A stretch of 64,000 nucleotides of DNA from Peptoclostridium sp965368085 (GTDB lineage: Bacteria > Bacillota > Clostridia > Peptostreptococcales > Peptostreptococcaceae), in the NCBI GenBank assembly GCA_965368085.1, contig CBDULP010000011.1:11379-75378 (forward strand). Direction: 5' to 3'. Positions 62,432 through 64,000 of this stretch are shown here, one piece after another (position 1 is the first letter of the stretch; each line of letters starts with the position of its first letter). The translations under genes were made by a program, and so were the position numbers. The notes beneath the pieces are model-generated. The model was given only the letters and a program-made list of their open reading frames with translations, ran no database searches and was not told where the DNA came from.

Positions 62432-62438
62432 CCTGCAT

Positions 62439-62481
62439 TTAACATTCCCATAACAAAGCATTCCTCCCAAAATGGTATCTT
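62439..62481 (+). promoter_or_regulatory. PhoP-box-like repeat and promoter of pstB-phoU
   Basis: TTAACA-N5-ATAACA (62439-62455) with 11-base step, followed 21 bases later by an extended -10 TG-G-TATCTT (62473-62481). Same geometry as before the Na/Pi cotransporter. Confidence 0.6.
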
Positions 62482-62548
62482 TTAATTGCAGGTCATAAGA
62501 ATAATGGGCCTGGAGAGTTATTATAAAAGTAAAGCAGGGAGGACAATA

Positions 62549-63304
62549 ATGCCTACAAAAATAGAGGTTAAGAATCTTGACTTTTTCTACGGAGATTTCA
62601 AGGCATTGAAAGACATAAATATAAAGGTGCAAGAGAACAATGTAACGGCGCTCATAGGGCCTTCGGGCTGTGGAAAGTCAACGTTTCTAAGAACACTGAA
62701 CAGGATGAACGACCTTATAGATGGAACAAGTGTACAGGGAGAAATACTCCTTGATGGAGAAAATATATATTCAAAAGACATGCTAGTGGAAGAACTTAGA
62801 AAAAATGTCGGAATGGTTTTTCAAAAACCAAACCCATTTCCAAAGACAATTTACGAAAATATAGTCTTTGGGCCTAAAAGACACGGCATAAAGGATAAAA
62901 ACAGGCTTGACGAAATAGTTGAAAAGAGCCTCAAGGGCGCTGCCCTTTGGAATGAGGTAAAAGACAAGCTGAATAAGTCGGCATGGGAGCTTTCAGGAGG
63001 ACAGCAACAGAGGCTTTGCATAGCAAGGGCGATAGCAATGGAGCCTCAGGTGATACTGATGGACGAGCCGACATCGGCGCTTGACCCGATAGCCACATCA
63101 AGGGTGGAAGAGCTTATAGACGGGCTTAAAAAGGATTATACAATAGTCATAGTGACACACTCTATGCAGCAGGCTGCTAGAATATCTGACAATACAGCAT
63201 ATTTCCTTATGGGTGAGCTTATCGAATTTGGAAACACAAATGAAATATTCACAAATCCAATAGATAAGAGAACAGAGGATTATATAACAGGTAGATTCGG
63301 ATAA
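62549..63304 (+). CDS. pstB: Phosphate ABC transporter ATP-binding protein PstB
   Basis: 251 residues from ATG 62549 (GGGAGGACAAT upstream; a farther in-frame ATG at 62486 lies before it). Walker A GPSGCGKST near residue 38, Q-loop GMVFQKPNPFPKT near 90, ABC signature LSGGQQQR near 150 and Walker B VILMDEPTSALDP near 170; MNDLI and NPFPKTIYENI are PstB-specific. Energises PstA/PstC phosphate uptake, but pstS, pstC and pstA are not next to it here. phoU follows after 18 bases. Confidence 0.95.
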   Translation: MPTKIEVKNLDFFYGDFKALKDINIKVQENNVTALIGPSGCGKSTFLRTLNRMNDLIDGTSVQGEILLDGENIYSKDMLVEELRKNVGMVFQKPNPFPKTIYENIVFGPKRHGIKDKNRLDEIVEKSLKGAALWNEVKDKLNKSAWELSGGQQQRLCIARAIAMEPQVILMDEPTSALDPIATSRVEELIDGLKKDYTIVIVTHSMQQAARISDNTAYFLMGELIEFGNTNEIFTNPIDKRTEDYITGRFG

Positions 63305-63322
63305 TAAGAGGAGGCGCTGTAA

Positions 63323-63976
63323 ATGCTAAGAGCGAGTTTTGAAAAAGAACTTAACAATTTGAAAACAGATGCCCTTGACATGTTTGAAAAAGTCGAGGAA
63401 GCTGTTAAAACCGCCGTTGAGGCACTTGGAGATATGGATGCAAGCCTTGCAAGGAATGTAATAAAGCAGGACGATGTAATAGACCTTAAAATGTATGAGA
63501 TAGAGGAAAAAGCAATAGAGCTTATCGCACTTCAGCAGCCTATGGCAAAAGATCTTCGAATGATATTTGCGATAACAAAGATAATATCAAACCTTGAGAG
63601 AATTGGGGACTTCGCCGTAAACATATCTAAAGAAGTTATAAAGATGGGCTCAGATGAGCGCATAGGCAAGTGGTCGGGAATATTCAATATGACTGACATA
63701 CTAATGGGAATGATGGACAAGACGAAATCTAGCCTTATTCTTGAAGATGCGACGCTTGCGCTTGAAGTTGGAGACGAGGACGAGCTTGTTGACAATCTGT
63801 ACAGGGAAATATACAGTGACATGCTTATAACGATACACAAAAACAGCGACTATATAAACCAAGGCACCAAGATACTATTTGTAGGAAGGTATGTTGAGAG
63901 GATGGCTGACCACCTTACAAACATATGCGAGATGATAATATATATTGCAAAGGGCGAGAGAATAGAAATAGACTAA
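63323..63976 (+). CDS. phoU: Phosphate regulator PhoU
   Basis: 217 residues built of two PhoU three-helix repeats; ALQQPMAKDLRMIFAITKIISNLERIGDFAVNI and the second-half copy FVGRYVERMADHLTNICEMIIYI carry the metal-binding E(D)xxxD/R motifs. It restrains Pst transport and the PhoR kinase when phosphate is enough. ATG preceded by AAGAGGAGGCG. The window ends 24 bases after its stop. Confidence 0.95.
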   Translation: MLRASFEKELNNLKTDALDMFEKVEEAVKTAVEALGDMDASLARNVIKQDDVIDLKMYEIEEKAIELIALQQPMAKDLRMIFAITKIISNLERIGDFAVNISKEVIKMGSDERIGKWSGIFNMTDILMGMMDKTKSSLILEDATLALEVGDEDELVDNLYREIYSDMLITIHKNSDYINQGTKILFVGRYVERMADHLTNICEMIIYIAKGERIEID

Positions 63977-64000
63977 TGGGCATATGAGGCATAAAACGTC

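Noticed and set aside
1..64000. tRNA, rRNA, CRISPR, insertion sequences, prophage
   Set aside because: No cloverleaf, rRNA block, regular repeat-spacer array, transposase or phage gene was recognised by eye.

Overview
The window looks like the chromosome of a low-to-mid GC, Gram-positive anaerobe of class Clostridia. Support comes from the many AGA/AGG/ATA codons, strong AGGAGG-type ribosome binding sites, TTG and GTG starts, a tandem glycine riboswitch, a UGA-encoded selenoprotein, a Spo0E-like protein and a Gram-positive style Pel operon without outer-membrane genes. A selenocysteine-using amino-acid fermenter of the Peptostreptococcaceae type (Peptoclostridium or Acetoanaerobium like) would fit, but that is inference. 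Almost all genes are on the + strand; no rRNA, tRNA, CRISPR array, insertion sequence or prophage was seen.

Layout. 1-7577 is a Pel exopolysaccharide operon: pelD (cut by the window edge), a deacetylase (PelA part), pelE, pelF, pelG and a separate GH114-type hydrolase (other PelA part), followed by an M18 aminopeptidase. 9247-13230 holds a LytS/LytTR two-component pair and a CstA-type transporter with a cre-like site. 13363-14609 is a glycine riboswitch with an overlapping terminator in front of a YcbB/GlnL-type response regulator. 15007-15795 is a patatin-like lipase. 15821-35917 is a type IV pilus locus (pilB, pilT, pilC, two major pilins, pilD, minor pilins, pilM, pilN, pilO, a very large PilX-like protein and a 2369-residue von Willebrand A/PA14 protein that is probably the pilus-tip adhesin).

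36162-48026 is mostly housekeeping: an RNase PH-RdgB fusion, a YfcE-type phosphoesterase, a UPF0316 protein, an ArsB-type permease, then a proteostasis group (tig, clpP, clpX, lon) with engB and a two-gene chromate transporter. 48201-48506 is a HesB-like selenoprotein with an in-frame UGA and two matched palindromes at its promoter. 49467-52420 is an uncharacterised cluster around a DUF881 protein plus an FAD dehydrogenase. 52627-63976 carries a Na/Pi cotransporter and pstB-phoU, both preceded by PhoP-box-like repeats, and in between alkA-type glycosylase, pgi, a universal stress protein, a NusG-II/Gx-transporter pair, a Spo0E-like protein, a chemotaxis receptor and PepF.

Themes. Pel and type IV pili together suggest a surface-attachment programme; PelD keeps its c-di-GMP site. 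Three diverged copies of a structured intergenic repeat (8917-9104, 14690-14856, 21265-21457) share a stem with compensatory changes and match no family I know. The most notable items are this repeat, the riboswitch-controlled response regulator, the selenoprotein with twin operators, and the giant pilus-associated adhesin.
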